Assembly: GCA_051881815.1 (NCBI GenBank)
Contig: JBJEQP010000090.1
Location: 1-64,000, forward strand
Direction of reading: 5' to 3'
Origin: UMGS363 sp051881815
GTDB lineage: Bacteria; Bacillota; Clostridia; Oscillospirales; Ruminococcaceae
Length of the DNA stretch: 64,000 nt
Part shown: positions 40,814 through 49,247 of the stretch, piece after piece
Layout of the letters: every line of letters begins with the position of its first letter
Numbering within the stretch: the stretch's first letter is position 1
Made by a program: the position numbers and the translations under genes
The notes under the pieces: model-generated
Database searches by the model: none
Told to the model about the DNA's origin: nothing
What the model saw: the letters and a program-made list of their open reading frames with translations, nothing else

Positions 40814-40882
40814 CCGTTTCAATAAATTTTAATATTTATAGCAAATTTAAAACGTAAACTGCTTAAAACGAAGGCGATTTCG

Positions 40883-40911
40883 TTGACTTTTCGCAGAAAA
40901 TATGCTAAAAT
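40883..40911 (+). promoter_or_regulatory. Promoter of the beta-lactamase-fold hydrolase gene
   Basis: TTGACT (40883-40888) and TAAAAT (40906-40911) are 17 bp apart, about 57 bp before the start codon. Confidence 0.65.
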
Positions 40912-40967
40912 AGCCGTGAAAAAAGCATTTTTTACTCAAAATTTTTTAACAAAGGTGAATCTGCGCT

Positions 40968-42110
40968 ATGAATATGGAAAAAATCTCGGAAGTAATGGAA
41001 AACGCTGTAAAATCGGGTGAAGAGGTCGGTGCGGCTGCCGTTATCGTCAAGAACGGCGAGCCTGTAGGAGAATATGCCTGCGGATATGCTGATGTGAACA
41101 ACAAAAAGCCGATGAAGACCGACACGATCTGCCGTATGTTTTCCTGCTCGAAGATCACAACTGCAATTGCGGCTATGATATGCCTTGAACGGGGACTTAT
41201 CGCAATGGAGGACGAGCTTTGCCGCTTTATCCCCGAGTTTGAACATTCGGAGTATTACTCGGACGGAAAGATTATCCCTTGCAGCCGCAGGATAAAGATA
41301 GCCGACCTGATGAATATGACCTCGGGAATAGCTTATCCCTGCGATGAAAAGGGCGCAGAAGCGATAAACACCGTCTGGTACGAGCTTGACAAAAGCTATC
41401 GTGACGGGAATATGCTCTCAACAATGGAGTTTGCAAAAAGAGCGGCAGCCTGCCCCTTGCTTTTCAATGTCGGCGAAAAATGGATGTACGGTTCAAGCGC
41501 CGATATCATGGGCGCAGTGATTGAAGCGGCGTCGGGTATGGAGTACCGTGATTTCCTGAAAAAGTATATCTTCGATCCGCTCGGGATGAATGATACGGAT
41601 TTCTTTGTGCCGAAGGAGAAGCGTTACCGACTTGCCAAGCTCTACGAATGTTCGGGAAAAGAACCGAAGGAGTTCACGGGAACTAACCTTGCGATCTTTG
41701 ATTTTGAGGAAAAGCCTAACTTCCAGTCGGGCGGCGCAGGTCTGTTCTCCACCGCCGAGGACTACGCCAAGCTCGGAGCTGCGCTTTCAACGGACGGCAG
41801 AGGTATCATAAGCCGCAAAACCGTTGATTTCCTTTCCGTAAACTCGCTTTCGGACAGGCAGAGGGAAAGCTTTGTCTGGGATTCGTGCAAGGGCTGCGGC
41901 TACGCTAATTTTATGAGAGTAGTTGAAAACCGTAACAATGCAGGCATGATAGTTTCAAACGGCTCGTTCTGCTGGGACGGCTGGACAGGAACCTATCTTA
42001 TGATGGATCCTAAGGAAAAGCTCTCGATTTCCCTCACTCTCCAGCGTACAGGAGCAGGTACGACAAGACTTGCGAAAGCTGTAATAAATGCAGCGGAAAG
42101 CTCTTTTTAA
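40968..42110 (+). CDS. Serine hydrolase of the class C beta-lactamase family (esterase/PBP-like)
   Basis: A 380-residue protein of the beta-lactamase/EstB family without a signal peptide, so cytoplasmic. The catalytic S-x-x-K is in MFSCSKITTAIA near residue 55, and the second-motif tyrosine is in WMYGSSADIMGAVIEAASGM near 172. The typical TAEDYAKLGAAL block is near 265. Lack of export argues against a beta-lactam resistance role; it more likely hydrolyses a small ester or amide. RBS AAAGGTG. It is monocistronic, with a terminator within the inverted repeat that follows. Confidence 0.85.
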   Translation: MNMEKISEVMENAVKSGEEVGAAAVIVKNGEPVGEYACGYADVNNKKPMKTDTICRMFSCSKITTAIAAMICLERGLIAMEDELCRFIPEFEHSEYYSDGKIIPCSRRIKIADLMNMTSGIAYPCDEKGAEAINTVWYELDKSYRDGNMLSTMEFAKRAAACPLLFNVGEKWMYGSSADIMGAVIEAASGMEYRDFLKKYIFDPLGMNDTDFFVPKEKRYRLAKLYECSGKEPKEFTGTNLAIFDFEEKPNFQSGGAGLFSTAEDYAKLGAALSTDGRGIISRKTVDFLSVNSLSDRQRESFVWDSCKGCGYANFMRVVENRNNAGMIVSNGSFCWDGWTGTYLMMDPKEKLSISLTLQRTGAGTTRLAKAVINAAESSF

Positions 42111-42261
42111 TGCGTAATGCGTAATTATTTTGTAAACCATAGATAAACTAAAAAAGGAACTATTCACGGTAATCAAGCTGTGAGCAGTTCCTTTTTTCTT
42201 TAGAAATGGTATTGAAATAAAAGCAAAGAATAGCTGTGCAATAATTACGCATTACGCATTA
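42108..42261. repeat. Element with perfect 22-bp terminal inverted repeats
   Basis: TAATGCGTAATGCGTAATTATT at 42108-42129 and its exact inverse at 42240-42261 enclose a terminator. The left copy includes the stop codon of the hydrolase gene. Further degenerate copies (GCATTACGAATTACGCATTA) continue to 42289, right up to the fba stop codon. No gene lies inside. Confidence 0.75.
42150..42197. terminator. Bidirectional terminator between the hydrolase gene and fba
   Basis: AAAAAAGGAACT pairs with AGTTCCTTTTTT, with further inner pairing (ATTCAC/GTGAG-like). A and T runs flank the stem, so it can serve both convergent genes. Confidence 0.8.
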
Positions 42262-42291
42262 GTCATCGCGCATTACGAATTACGCATTAAA

Positions 42292-43161
42292 TCAAGCCTT
42301 GCCAACAGAACCGAAGAGTTCCATCTTTTCCTTAACAGTAGCCTTGATAGCTTCTGCACCGGGAGCGAGGAGCTTACGGGGGTCAAAGCCCTTGCCCTGC
42401 TGATCCTTGCCTTCTTCGATATACTTTCTTGTAGCTTCCTGGAATGCGAGCTGGCACTCTGTATTAACGTTGATCTTTGCAACGCCGAGAGAGATAGCCT
42501 TCTTGATCATGTCAGCAGGAATGCCTGTGCCGCCGTGGAGAACGAGAGGCATATCGCCAACCTTTTCCTTAACAGCTGCAAGTGTTTCGAAGGAAAGACC
42601 TGCCCAGTTTTCGGGGTACTTGCCGTGGATGTTGCCGATACCTGCTGCGAGCATTGTTACGCCGAGATCAGCGATCTGCTTGCACTCGTTAGGATCAGCA
42701 CATTCGCCCATACCAACAACGCCGTCTTCTTCGCCGCCGATAGAACCAACTTCAGCTTCGAGAGAAAGTCCGAGAACGTCGCAAGCGTTTACAAGAGCAG
42801 TTGTCTTTGCGATGTTTTCTTCGATAGGATAGTGTGAACCATCGAACATGATGGAGGAGAAGCCTGCGTTGATGCAAGCCTTTGCACCTTCAAAGGAGCC
42901 GTGGTCAAGGTGAAGTGCAACGGGAACTGTGATATTGAGTTCTTCCATCATACCTTCAACCATGCCTACAACTGTCTTATAGCCGCACATATACTTGCCG
43001 GCACCCTCGGAAACACCGAGAATTACAGGGGAGTTGAGCTCCTGTGCTGTGAGGAGGATAGATTTTGTCCATTCGAGGTTATTGATGTTGAACTGACCTA
43101 CAGCGTACTTGCCTTCACGAGCCTTGTTCAGCATTTCTTTTGCGGAAACGAGTCTTGACAT
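42292..43161 (-). CDS. fba: Class II fructose-1,6-bisphosphate aldolase
   Basis: A 289-residue Zn-dependent aldolase of glycolysis and gluconeogenesis. The Zn site HLDHGS is near residue 83, the catalytic segment AEVGSIGGEEDG is near 136, KYPENWAGLSFE near 180, and the second Zn-histidine block LVLHGGTGIP is near 208. The N-terminus MSRLVSAKEMLNKAREGKYAVG is standard for Firmicute FbaA. It has its own promoter at 43216 and an RBS AAAGGATG. Strong, regular codon use is consistent with high expression. Confidence 0.96.
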   Translation of the reverse strand: MSRLVSAKEMLNKAREGKYAVGQFNINNLEWTKSILLTAQELNSPVILGVSEGAGKYMCGYKTVVGMVEGMMEELNITVPVALHLDHGSFEGAKACINAGFSSIMFDGSHYPIEENIAKTTALVNACDVLGLSLEAEVGSIGGEEDGVVGMGECADPNECKQIADLGVTMLAAGIGNIHGKYPENWAGLSFETLAAVKEKVGDMPLVLHGGTGIPADMIKKAISLGVAKINVNTECQLAFQEATRKYIEEGKDQQGKGFDPRKLLAPGAEAIKATVKEKMELFGSVGKA

Positions 43162-43215
43162 AATATTTACATCCTTTCACGGGATATCGCTATCCCATAT
43201 TTAATATACTCTACT

Positions 43216-43244
43216 ATTATACCGCATTATCCGTCAAATTGCAA
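43216..43244 (-). promoter_or_regulatory. Promoter of fba
   Basis: On the minus strand TTGCAA (plus 43239-43244) and TATAAT (plus 43216-43221) have a 17-bp spacer. The leader carries the palindrome ATGGGATAGCGATATCCCGT near 43180-43200. Confidence 0.7.
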
Positions 43245-43265
43245 GTATTTTTTGTTAATTTATTC

Positions 43266-43760
43266 TCAATCCGTTTCGTCAAGCTGTTTTTTCAGCACAC
43301 GGTTGTTTTTCCGTGCGCAAAGGGACATAAGCAAGCTGCCCGTCAGAATTATGAGCCACATGGAACAGTATGCAATATCCGAAAGGTCGTATTCTCCGTT
43401 TACCGTTCGGAATATTTTGTATATCCATACCAGTAACAGCACAATATAAACGGGAAATACCCATTTCGCCGACCAGCCTTTTGCAAATTTCGGGTTCATA
43501 ATGCCCTTTTTAGCGGTCATATAAGCATATAAAATGTAAAAGCCGTAAGTCACCGCCATAAGCGCAAACGAAATTATCACTCCGGGGACGTTTTCCGAAT
43601 ATGCACATACAAGCGTAAGCATAAACGAAAACACAAGCACCACAAAAAACATTATCCTAAACAGTCGAAAGCCTATCTCGTGGTTTTCCGCTTTCTGCAT
43701 TTCGTCATAACCGATCTCGTCAAAAATTGTTCCCGAAGCTATGTTTTTATCGTAAGCCAT
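43266..43760 (-). CDS. Small membrane protein (DUF6773-like), third paralogue
   Basis: A 164-residue protein with four predicted helices. It begins with an acidic soluble segment containing GYDEMQKAENHEIGFRLFR, shares KKGIMNPKFAKGWSAKWVFPV with its neighbour, and ends LLMSLCARKNNRVLKKQ. The same layout (D-E-M/R-Q motif, I-G-F/I-R/K-x-x-R, helices, K/R-K-N-x-R/K-V-L near the end) is shared by the two upstream genes, so the three arose by tandem duplication. The start overlaps the preceding stop by 1 bp (TAATG). Function is unknown. Confidence 0.8.
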   Translation of the reverse strand: MAYDKNIASGTIFDEIGYDEMQKAENHEIGFRLFRIMFFVVLVFSFMLTLVCAYSENVPGVIISFALMAVTYGFYILYAYMTAKKGIMNPKFAKGWSAKWVFPVYIVLLLVWIYKIFRTVNGEYDLSDIAYCSMWLIILTGSLLMSLCARKNNRVLKKQLDETD

Positions 43761-44221
43761 TATTCTTCATCCTCTATCTGCTCTGCCAGCACACGCATAT
43801 TTTTTTTAGCAAATATACTGACTATTATGTTGGATATTAATGTTGCCGTAAGCATCATAAATTCACGGGTGTTACTGTCCAAAAATATTATAAATATCAC
43901 ACAAATTATTATCATAGCTATCCAGAATGGCATTATCCATTCTTTGCTGTATGCTTTGGCAAATTTGATGTTCATTACGCCTGCTTTTGCTGTTTTTGCG
44001 GCGTGTATAACGAAAAATACCAGCGCAGTGAGAAATAATGCCCCGCTCATGACCGTTGGGATAACTTCACGGCTGAACGCAAATATTCCGTATGTAATAA
44101 ATATCACAACATAAAAGAAATTGCGGTAAAGCTTGAACCCTATCTCATAGTTTTTGTTTTTCTGCATTTCGTCCAGCTCAATATCATCGAATATAGAGTT
44201 GTTGTTATCATATATATTCAT
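43760..44221 (-). CDS. Small membrane protein (DUF6773-like), second paralogue
   Basis: A 153-residue membrane protein with about four helices, related to both flanking genes: DDIELDEMQKNKNYEIGFKLYR at the N-terminus, KTAKAGVMNIKFAKAYSKEW in the middle and FAKKNMRVLAEQIEDEE at the end. RBS GGAGGATGAAGA. The ATG overlaps the previous stop by 4 bp. It lies in the same operon as the Xre regulator. Function is unknown. Confidence 0.8.
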   Translation of the reverse strand: MNIYDNNNSIFDDIELDEMQKNKNYEIGFKLYRNFFYVVIFITYGIFAFSREVIPTVMSGALFLTALVFFVIHAAKTAKAGVMNIKFAKAYSKEWIMPFWIAMIIICVIFIIFLDSNTREFMMLTATLISNIIVSIFAKKNMRVLAEQIEDEE

Positions 44222-44730
44222 TCTTCATCCTCCTTGTTCTGCTCATCAAGTACTTTGTTGTTCTTCCTGCCGCAAAAATACAGCACAAAATGCTCTGCTG
44301 ACATCATTGCGGTGAATACGGCAAGCGCAAGGCTGTTTGTCATTTTATCGGCGGCAGCGAGCTGTCCTGCCGCAGCCGATCCGAATACAAACGTCATAAC
44401 TGCAGCAAATATCGCCGTTGCAAGGCTGCCCGTTGAAAACGAAAACGCCGTGATGCCGTTTATAACGCCTGCCTTTGCCGAACGGAGAGCGTATATGCAA
44501 TAGCATACGATCGCCGCCGCAAAATAGCTGACTGCGGTCACGAATGTCGGGATATTCATATCGGTCACGCAGTCAATTATTAACCACACTGCTGTCAGTA
44601 TCAAGGTCACGGTATAAAGCACACGAAAGCAGCGGATGCCGATATTGCTGCTTATGCTGCGCTGGCGTTCGTCGAGTCCGTAATCGCTGAACGCATCGAC
44701 ATAATTTCTTTCTTTTTTCATCTCTTTCAT
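44218..44730 (-). CDS. Small membrane protein (DUF6773-like), first paralogue
   Basis: A 170-residue protein with about four helices. Its soluble start contains YGLDERQRSISSNIGIRCFR and its end CGRKNNKVLDEQNKEDEE, matching the pattern in the two following genes. ATG 44730 is chosen since GGGAGGGCG lies about 6 bases upstream within the end of the regulator gene. The longer frame to 44829 is a shadow of that gene. These families commonly pair a small Xre regulator with membrane proteins of unknown role, which is the arrangement here. Confidence 0.8.
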   Translation of the reverse strand: MKEMKKERNYVDAFSDYGLDERQRSISSNIGIRCFRVLYTVTLILTAVWLIIDCVTDMNIPTFVTAVSYFAAAIVCYCIYALRSAKAGVINGITAFSFSTGSLATAIFAAVMTFVFGSAAAGQLAAADKMTNSLALAVFTAMMSAEHFVLYFCGRKNNKVLDEQNKEDEE

Positions 44731-44731
44731 A

Positions 44732-44932
44732 TCATTCGCCCTCCCAGAATATTTCGTCGAGCGTTTTTCCCAATGCTTTGCAGATATCAATGCACAGATT
44801 AAGCGTAGGGTTATAGTCGCCCTTTTCAATAGCGTTTATCGTTTGTCTTGATACACCTGCTTTTTCTGCAAGCGTTTGCTGTGACATATCAAGCGCCGCT
44901 CTTGCGGATTTGAGTTTTAGATTCTTTGCCAC
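44732..44932 (-). CDS. Xre-type helix-turn-helix regulator (66 residues)
   Basis: A compact Cro/CI-type DNA-binding protein consisting only of the HTH domain: ALDMSQQTLAEKAGVSRQTI followed by NAIEKGDYNPTLNLCIDICKAL and the ending TLDEIFWEGE. The GTG start is preceded by GGAGGTGAT. It heads the operon of three membrane proteins and probably represses it, given the palindrome at its promoter (44990-45002). It resembles the YozG/immR-like stand-alone regulators. Confidence 0.9.
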   Translation of the reverse strand: MAKNLKLKSARAALDMSQQTLAEKAGVSRQTINAIEKGDYNPTLNLCIDICKALGKTLDEIFWEGE

Positions 44933-44953
44933 CCTATCACCTCCGACAATTGT

Positions 44954-45002
44954 ATAATAACATATCTTTTACAGTTTGTCAAGTATATTTTACATATTGT
45001 AA
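44954..45002 (-). promoter_or_regulatory. Promoter and possible operator of the Xre-membrane operon
   Basis: On the minus strand TTGACA (plus 44977-44982) and TATTAT (plus 44954-44959) are 17 bp apart. Just upstream of the -35 is the palindrome TTACATATTGTAA (44990-45002), a candidate binding site for the Xre regulator. Confidence 0.7.
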
Positions 45003-45082
45003 GAAATATTTTCTTGCCTATCAAAGAATTGTGGCTTTATATTCGGCATTTTGGTGGCAAAAGCTGTTCCAATAAAAAAGAA

Positions 45083-45126
45083 AAAGTGCAGTTCACGAGG
45101 TTTTATAATATCGTGAATTGCACTTT
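45083..45126 (-). terminator. Terminator of the two-component operon, GTGCAATTCACGA hairpin
   Basis: Arms AAAGTGCAGTTCACGA and TCGTGAATTGCACTTT (one mismatch) enclose a 12-base loop, with T/A runs on both sides. It lies 16 bp past the histidine kinase stop and is related to the hairpins at 24354 and 38186. Confidence 0.75.
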
Positions 45127-45142
45127 GTTTTTTGTTATTTTG

Positions 45143-46204
45143 CTATTGCTGTTTCGGGAGAGTTACTATGAATTCCGAGCCTTTTTCGGGTTCGCTTTCG
45201 ACCTTTATGCTGCCAGAATGAAGCTCGATTATCTTTTTCGTTATTGCAAGTCCGAGTCCGTTGCCCTTTGCTGCGTGGGAGAAATCCGCCTGATAGAATT
45301 TTTCAAATATCCGCTCCTTGTTTTCCTCGGAAATACCGATGCCGTTATCCTTGACGGAAACGGTTATGCTGTCGGGATTCTCACGCAGGGTAAGAAGCAC
45401 TGTTCCGCCGTTATCGGTGAATTTGAGAGCATTTCCGACAAGGTTCTGCCACGCCTGGAAAAGCATATCCTCACTGCCGTAAAAGATAACGTGCTTTCCC
45501 TCGTCGTCGATATCAATGTCGATGCTTTTTTCTGTCCAAAGCTCTTCATACATTATAACGACCTGACGAAGCTGCTCATCAAGTGAAAAATTCTTTTTCT
45601 CGATCCCGACCGAGTTGTTTTCCAGTCTTGAAAGCGCAAGGATATTTCCTGTAAGCGTTGAAAGACGTTTGGTGTTCTGGATTATTTTTTCGGCGTATTC
45701 TGCACGCATTTCGTAGGTTATATTCGGGTCTTGGAGGAGAGTTGCGTAGCCTTCGATAGTCGAAAGGGGAGTTTTCATTTCGTGGGAAACGTTTCGTGTA
45801 AAATCGGTGTGGATGATCTTATTGCTGCCGAGCTGTTTCGCCATGATGTTGAAGTTCTGTATCATCTCACGGACTTCACGGAACATTCCGGTTTCGTTCA
45901 TCCTCACGGAGAAATCTCCGTCCGCAACACGCCTCATCGACTCATTGAGCTTTATCATCGGGACAAATATCTTATCGCTGATGAGCTTCGTTGCGATACC
46001 TGCGAAGCAAAGGCAGATCATGATTATGTAGACTGTGATGAGAAACGGGATATTTCCGTCCGTGAACACGTCCATTTGGTTTATTACAAGCATGATTATC
46101 CCTGCGAGGAGCATACTTGCAGCCATTGTCAGTCCGACAACAACGGTGAAAAGTATCGTGAGTCGAAGGGGGACTTTTTCTTTCTTTTCTTTTTTCTTCT
46201 TCAT
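45143..46204 (-). CDS. Sensor histidine kinase
   Basis: A 353-residue membrane kinase. It has two TM helices (about 15-38 and 47-68) with almost no extracellular loop between them, a HAMP domain (about 70-120), the H-box NVSHEMKTPLSTIEGYA with the phosphorylated His near 142, the N-box WQNLVGNALKFTDNGG near 260, the G1 motif VSVKDNGIGIS near 285 and G2 GNGLGLAITKKIIELH near 318. The short periplasmic loop suggests it senses within the membrane, as in the intramembrane-sensing kinases. Its start overlaps the response regulator stop by 4 bp, so the two are translated together. Confidence 0.93.
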   Translation of the reverse strand: MKKKKEKKEKVPLRLTILFTVVVGLTMAASMLLAGIIMLVINQMDVFTDGNIPFLITVYIIMICLCFAGIATKLISDKIFVPMIKLNESMRRVADGDFSVRMNETGMFREVREMIQNFNIMAKQLGSNKIIHTDFTRNVSHEMKTPLSTIEGYATLLQDPNITYEMRAEYAEKIIQNTKRLSTLTGNILALSRLENNSVGIEKKNFSLDEQLRQVVIMYEELWTEKSIDIDIDDEGKHVIFYGSEDMLFQAWQNLVGNALKFTDNGGTVLLTLRENPDSITVSVKDNGIGISEENKERIFEKFYQADFSHAAKGNGLGLAITKKIIELHSGSIKVESEPEKGSEFIVTLPKQQ

Positions 46205-46872
46205 TTCGTTTTTACCTTGTAGCCGAGGTTGCGGACGGTCACTATTTCAATATCGGGGTTATCCTTTAGGTGTTCTCTCAAACGTCCGATATGCACTTCA
46301 AGCGTATGCGGATTCGACTCCGAATCAAGTCCCCATATTTCGTCCATGATCTGAACTCTTGTAAATGTTCTGTTCGGTGCGGATGCAAGCTTATATAAAA
46401 GATTGAATTCCTTCGGCGGCAGGACGGTGCTTTCGCCGTTGCAGCTGATCGTATAGGAATCGCATTCGAGCGTCGTTGAACCGATCGTGAGCCTGCGCTC
46501 GTGTATGCTTTTGGAGCGGCGCAGAAGTGCCTGAACACGCCATATCAGCTCGTTGACATCGACAGGCTTCACCATATAATCGTCCGTTCCCGAGCTGAAA
46601 CCCTCACGCTTGTAAAAAAATCCGTCCTTCGCCGTTACCATAAGTATAGGGATATCTATTCCTGCTTCACGAAGCTGCTTTGTAAGCTCATATCCGTCCA
46701 TTTTCGGCATCATAATGTCGGAAATAATAAGGTCTATGTACTCCTTGTCGATGATATCGAGAGCTTCTTCGCCGTTTGAAGCTTCAAAGGTGCTGTAAGA
46801 ATTATTTTTCAGCACGGTGCAGAAAAGCTTGCGAAGCTCCGTGTCATCTTCCGCAACAAGAATTTTGAACAT
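46201..46872 (-). CDS. OmpR-family response regulator
   Basis: A 223-residue regulator. The receiver domain has acidic pocket residues in VAEDD, the phosphoacceptor Asp in DLIISDIMMPKMDGYE near residue 53, and the conserved Lys in VKPVDVNEL near 103. A winged-helix DNA-binding domain (about 125-223) contains ERRLTIGSTTLECDSY and ends IVTVRNLGYKVKTK. RBS AAGGAGATAACC. It is first in the operon with the kinase. A palindromic element lies upstream (46897), where its promoter would be expected. Confidence 0.94.
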   Translation of the reverse strand: MFKILVAEDDTELRKLFCTVLKNNSYSTFEASNGEEALDIIDKEYIDLIISDIMMPKMDGYELTKQLREAGIDIPILMVTAKDGFFYKREGFSSGTDDYMVKPVDVNELIWRVQALLRRSKSIHERRLTIGSTTLECDSYTISCNGESTVLPPKEFNLLYKLASAPNRTFTRVQIMDEIWGLDSESNPHTLEVHIGRLREHLKDNPDIEIVTVRNLGYKVKTK

Positions 46873-46896
46873 AAAGGTTATCTCCTTTTGAAAATT

Positions 46897-46998
46897 ATAC
46901 TAAACACCATTTAAAATATGGAAAAAATCAAGCCGACAATCTCGAATATATAGGATTTCGGCGCAGATTTTTTTCCGTTTTTTATTGGTGTTTAGTAT
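46897..46998. repeat. Palindromic element, 100-bp family, upstream of the response regulator
   Basis: ATACTAAACACCATTTAAAAT and ATTGGTGTTTAGTAT ends. The whole element is the near-exact inverse of the copy at 16340 (AATCAAGCCGACAATC and GGATTTCGGCGCAGATTTTT). It lies 25 bp before the response regulator start, so it may form the leader or displace its promoter. Confidence 0.85.
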
Positions 46999-47052
46999 TA
47001 GGCAGCAGAATTATTCTTCTACTGCCCATTATACTACAAACATTTTATACTG

Positions 47053-47670
47053 TCAAACAGTTGTCTTGATAAAGCGGTGATCGTCATCCGAAATAGAAAT
47101 TCTCCAACGTTCGTTGAGCGAACGGCTCTTGTGCATACGATAGAAGCTTACAACGAAATCTGCGGAGAGAACAGCTGTAAGAACGAGTGCGGCGATCGTT
47201 TCGGGGAGCGGTTCAAGACGGCTGATGATGTCCATTATCGGACAGAACGCATAGCGCATAAAGAGCGTGATTATTGCAGCGAAGCCGAGACTTGTGAAAA
47301 CGCTTGTATATTTTGTAATGTGCAGCGGAAGCCGACTGTAGTTCCAGTATTCAAAGCCGCAAAGCTTTTCAACAGCGAAGCCGAGTGCGATCTCGCCGAC
47401 GCTTACTGCGAAGAAAACTGCAATGAAATAGATTAGAACGCTGTGTTCTTCAACGGGGAATCTTCCTGCAAGCACCATTGCCTGCGGAGTTCCGAAAACT
47501 GCGTAGATCGATATGACAGCCATTCCATAGCCATAAAGAAACGGCATTGTCATATTGCGGTTGTCGATGTAACCCTTTGTAAATGCAAGCCAGATGTTTT
47601 CAAGGACAAATCCGAGAAACGAGATCACTGCCGCCATTATTCCAATTGAAGTCAGACTATATGAGATCAT
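47053..47670 (-). CDS. Putative ABC-transporter-type membrane protein (CmpB family, PF06541-like)
   Basis: A roughly 205-residue protein with about five helices. It has the family-like start GIMAAVISFLGFVLENIWLAF and the segment NMTMPFLYGYGMAVISIYAV near residue 43. This family is often labelled type IV ABC transporter, but no ATPase is adjacent and function is unknown. Start choice is uncertain: ATG 47670 with GGAAAGGA about 12 bases upstream, ATG 47682 directly after that site, or ATG 47724 after GGGGG. A TTGACA-17-ATATTT promoter-like sequence just upstream favours the shorter forms. Confidence 0.7.
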   Translation of the reverse strand: MISYSLTSIGIMAAVISFLGFVLENIWLAFTKGYIDNRNMTMPFLYGYGMAVISIYAVFGTPQAMVLAGRFPVEEHSVLIYFIAVFFAVSVGEIALGFAVEKLCGFEYWNYSRLPLHITKYTSVFTSLGFAAIITLFMRYAFCPIMDIISRLEPLPETIAALVLTAVLSADFVVSFYRMHKSRSLNERWRISISDDDHRFIKTTV

Positions 47671-47827
47671 GAAAATTACCATTCCTTTCCATATAATAGG
47701 TACACTTTCTGTTATTGTAACCATTTTAACCCCCAAATATCTCTTTTGCATCAATTTTGTCAATAAAACACAGGAAATATGTTGAGGTTTTGTTGAGGAA
47801 TGGAAAAAGCCGCCCATAACGGACGGC

Positions 47828-49219
47828 TCAAATGCTTATTTTATCTGCTTCATCGGCAAGCTCGGCTGCAGCAGCTTCGACCTGCGGACGCATTCTTAAA
47901 AATATTTCCGTAAGAGTTGGGTCAAAATGCGTTCCGGATGAACCTTCGATTATCGAAAAAGCCTTGTCAAAGGAAAAAGCTTCTTTATAGCAGCGTTTTG
48001 AAACAAGTGCGTCAAAAACATCTGCGATCGCCATTATTCGGGCGCAAAGCGGTATTTCTTCTCCGGAAAGACCTTTAGGATAGCCGCCGCCGTCCCATTT
48101 TTCGTGATGACCTTCGGCGACCTGTGCTGCCATATCGACATAATCCTTGTTTTCGATATCGCTCATAACGCTGCGGATGATCCGTCCGCCTTCGGAGGCG
48201 TGATCCTTCATTATGTCGTATTCTTCGGGGGTAAGCTTGCCCTGTTTTTGCAGGATAAGGTCGGAAATGCTTATCTTTCCGATATCGTGCATAGGTGCTG
48301 CACGGACAAGAAGCTCAATGTAATAATCGGTGAGCGTGTCGGTATATAAGCCCTCTTCACGGGCTTTGCGTGCAAGCATTTCAACATAGCGGCTCGTTCG
48401 GATGATATGCCCGCCCGTTTCGCCGTCACGGCTTTCAATGAGGTTTGCAAGTCCGCTGATAGTGCTGTCCTGTATCTTGATTATGCGTGCGTTATGCTCG
48501 AGAAGCTCACGGTTCTTGGCTTCAAGCTCTTTTTCGAGCCTGTCCTTGTATTTTTCAAGCTGTGAAGCGAGCGAAACGCATATCAGAACACATATCGCAA
48601 CTGCGGCGGAAATAATGATTATGCAGATATTTTTTATTGTGTTTGATACGGAAACGAAAAAATTCATTTCCTCGTATGCTGCGTTCATTTCGTCCATGGT
48701 GAGCGTTTTCATGTCCTGCATACTTTGTTCGATCGAAAGAACATTGGTCTTCAGATCGTTGTTGACATAATATACAGCTGTATTGATGCTGCCGTCGTCA
48801 AGTATCTGGTGAGCGACTTCTGCGGTGTTGAAATAAGAATGAACATCGGAGTAAAGCTTGTGATAAAGCTGCTCACGGACACCGCTGTCCATTTTCTCGG
48901 AAAGCTCGGACATTATTTCCTGAACTGCTGCTTTCTGTGTTTCCAGTTCACGGGCTTTGCTAAGGTGGGCAGTCTTATCTTCGCTTGAAGTGATCATTTC
49001 AAGCAGGGTGCAGCGGTAGGAAAGAAGACGATTGTTCACCTCATCTATCTTTAAGCAGTTGTCAATATAGTCATCGCTCATTTCTTCATAGCTTAAAGTC
49101 ATTTTTGAGATACGATACTGCATGATGCCAACGCCTGCGATGCCGATGATACCGGTTATAAGAACAAGAATAAAAATCTTAAACGCCGTTCCTTTGTTGT
49201 GAAAGAACAATAGACCCAC
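47828..49219 (-). CDS. HD-GYP phosphodiesterase with membrane sensor region
   Basis: A 463-residue protein. A TM helix (about 12-32) is followed by a roughly 155-residue four-helix-bundle-like extracytoplasmic domain, a second TM near 190-215, a coiled coil (about 215-245), then HD-GYP. Catalytic residues visible are the HD pair in APMHDIGKISISD near 310 and EGHHEKWDGGGYP near 370, so it should hydrolyse c-di-GMP. It directly follows a solute-binding protein gene on the same strand (28 bp), which may supply the sensed ligand. That link is inferred. Confidence 0.9.
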   Translation of the reverse strand: MGLLFFHNKGTAFKIFILVLITGIIGIAGVGIMQYRISKMTLSYEEMSDDYIDNCLKIDEVNNRLLSYRCTLLEMITSSEDKTAHLSKARELETQKAAVQEIMSELSEKMDSGVREQLYHKLYSDVHSYFNTAEVAHQILDDGSINTAVYYVNNDLKTNVLSIEQSMQDMKTLTMDEMNAAYEEMNFFVSVSNTIKNICIIIISAAVAICVLICVSLASQLEKYKDRLEKELEAKNRELLEHNARIIKIQDSTISGLANLIESRDGETGGHIIRTSRYVEMLARKAREEGLYTDTLTDYYIELLVRAAPMHDIGKISISDLILQKQGKLTPEEYDIMKDHASEGGRIIRSVMSDIENKDYVDMAAQVAEGHHEKWDGGGYPKGLSGEEIPLCARIMAIADVFDALVSKRCYKEAFSFDKAFSIIEGSSGTHFDPTLTEIFLRMRPQVEAAAAELADEADKISI

Positions 49220-49247
49220 CTCCCTTTTTTCTGAATATTTTTCTGTT

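Noticed and set aside
40968..42110. Beta-lactamase antibiotic-resistance gene
   Set aside because: It has the S-x-x-K fold signature but no signal peptide, and resembles EstB-type esterases, so a resistance call is not supported.
42108..42290. CRISPR-like array of ATTACGCATTAC units
   Set aside because: The units are only 8-10 bp, form inverted rather than regularly spaced direct repeats, and no cas gene is present.
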